From a bacterium (GTDB lineage Bacteria > Krumholzibacteriota > Krumholzibacteria > LZORAL124-64-63), in the NCBI GenBank assembly GCA_030592025.1, contig JAUUZX010000146.1, positions 1 through 5,550 of the forward strand: a stretch of DNA of 5,550 bases, given 5' to 3'. Below, piece by piece: positions 5,286-5,550 of the stretch. The translations under genes were made by a program, and so were the position numbers. The stretch's first letter is position 1. Each line of letters starts with the position of its first letter. The notes below the pieces were generated by a model. That model did no database searches. It saw nothing but the letters and a program-made list of their open reading frames with translations, and was not told where the DNA came from.

Positions 5286-5550
5286 AACCAGCCCTCCTTG
5301 CGGCAGAAGGCCATGGTCTCGGCCAGACCCCGGGCGGCCCGGCGGGTTGCCGTGAAGCCGGTGGTTTCGGTGAGGCGGCGCCCGTCGCACACCCAGCCCG
5401 GGGCTTCGAGGTCGCGGATGCGGTCCGGGTTGAGCACCGGCGAACGGCGGGGACCGGCGAGGCCCGTCAGGCGCGCCGCCAGCTTCAGGGGCCAGAGCGG
5501 TATGGGCAGGAGGCGGACCCGGCGGCCGGCGGCACGGCCCAGGGCCGCGG
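5282..5550 (-). CDS. C-terminal 88 residues of an extended-SDR NAD(P)-dependent epimerase/dehydratase-like protein
   Basis: Only the 3' end is in the window; the minus-strand frame is open from the right edge to TGA at 5284-5282. The visible part contains LLPIPLWPLKLAARLTGL, then LNPDRIRDLEAPGWVCDGRR, TTGFTATRRAARGLAETM and CRKEGWL at the end. This is the usual tail of extended SDRs of the nucleoside-diphosphate-sugar epimerase/3-beta-HSD type: a substrate-side helix, the K/RxxxL...W.cD element, lGf.p...l..gl..T, and a terminal WYRxxGWL-like signature (here FCRKEGWL). The cofactor fold and YxxxK lie outside the window, so the substrate is unknown. It overlaps the PAP2 start by 4 nt (GTGA), giving translational coupling and suggesting a joint role in a membrane lipid or lipid-linked glycan pathway. 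Family is fairly sure; function is not. Confidence 0.8.
   Translation of the reverse strand, partial: AALGRAAGRRVRLLPIPLWPLKLAARLTGLAGPRRSPVLNPDRIRDLEAPGWVCDGRRLTETTGFTATRRAARGLAETMAFCRKEGWL
5292..5299 (-). promoter_or_regulatory. Ribosome binding site of the PAP2 gene, inside the upstream gene
   Basis: On the minus strand AAGGAGGG ends 6 nt before GTG at 5285 and is read as Lys-Glu-Gly in the last codons of the epimerase-like gene. It decides the PAP2 start. Confidence 0.85.

Noticed and set aside
5286..5390. 35-codon upstream extension of the PAP2 frame to ATG 5390
   Set aside because: It lies wholly inside the epimerase-like gene, and the Pro/Gly/His/Arg-rich sequence is a shadow. The SD and GTGA overlap fix the start at 5285.

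Overview
This is an ordinary-looking chromosomal window from a high-GC bacterium. Coding is dense, start codons are often GTG, Shine-Dalgarno (SD) sequences are strong purine runs, and genes lie in short head-to-tail blocks. The partial methionyl-tRNA synthetase is of the single zinc-knuckle type found in E. coli, the Bacteroidetes side and many environmental lineages. I cannot assign a phylum. An uncultured Gram-negative-like lineage is plausible, but that is inference. I see no mobile element, CRISPR array, tRNA or rRNA.

Layout, left to right. (1) Minus strand, 1-2700: a membrane-anchored M61/M1-like metallopeptidase gene (2700 to 1045), then after a 49-nt gap the start of metG (995 leftwards, cut by the window edge just before its KMSKS region). 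The two probably form one transcription unit. (2) 2701-2908: a divergent intergenic region with a 10-bp direct repeat at 20-bp spacing, a candidate operator. (3) Plus strand, 2909-4264: an SDR-family protein whose catalytic Tyr and Lys are replaced, a 30-codon single-pass membrane microprotein with its own good sigma70-like promoter, and an FmdB-type small zinc-ribbon protein. (4) 4309-4340: a strong hairpin terminator between convergent genes. It contains the last codons and the stop codon of the facing gene. (5) Minus strand, 4323-5550: the C-terminal end of an extended-SDR sugar or sterol epimerase-like protein, coupled by a 4-base GTGA overlap to a polytopic PAP2 phosphatase/phosphotransferase gene.

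Working together: the epimerase-like/PAP2 pair is translationally coupled and probably acts on a membrane lipid or lipid-linked substrate. The peptidase-metG pair shares a transcript but has no obvious functional link. The SDR, microprotein and FmdB genes are co-oriented, but gaps of 111 and 138 nt and an internal promoter argue that they are not one tight operon. No clear new multi-gene system is visible. The points most worth a second look are the degenerate SDR active site, the microprotein with its structured leader, the stop-codon-in-terminator arrangement and the operator-like repeat.
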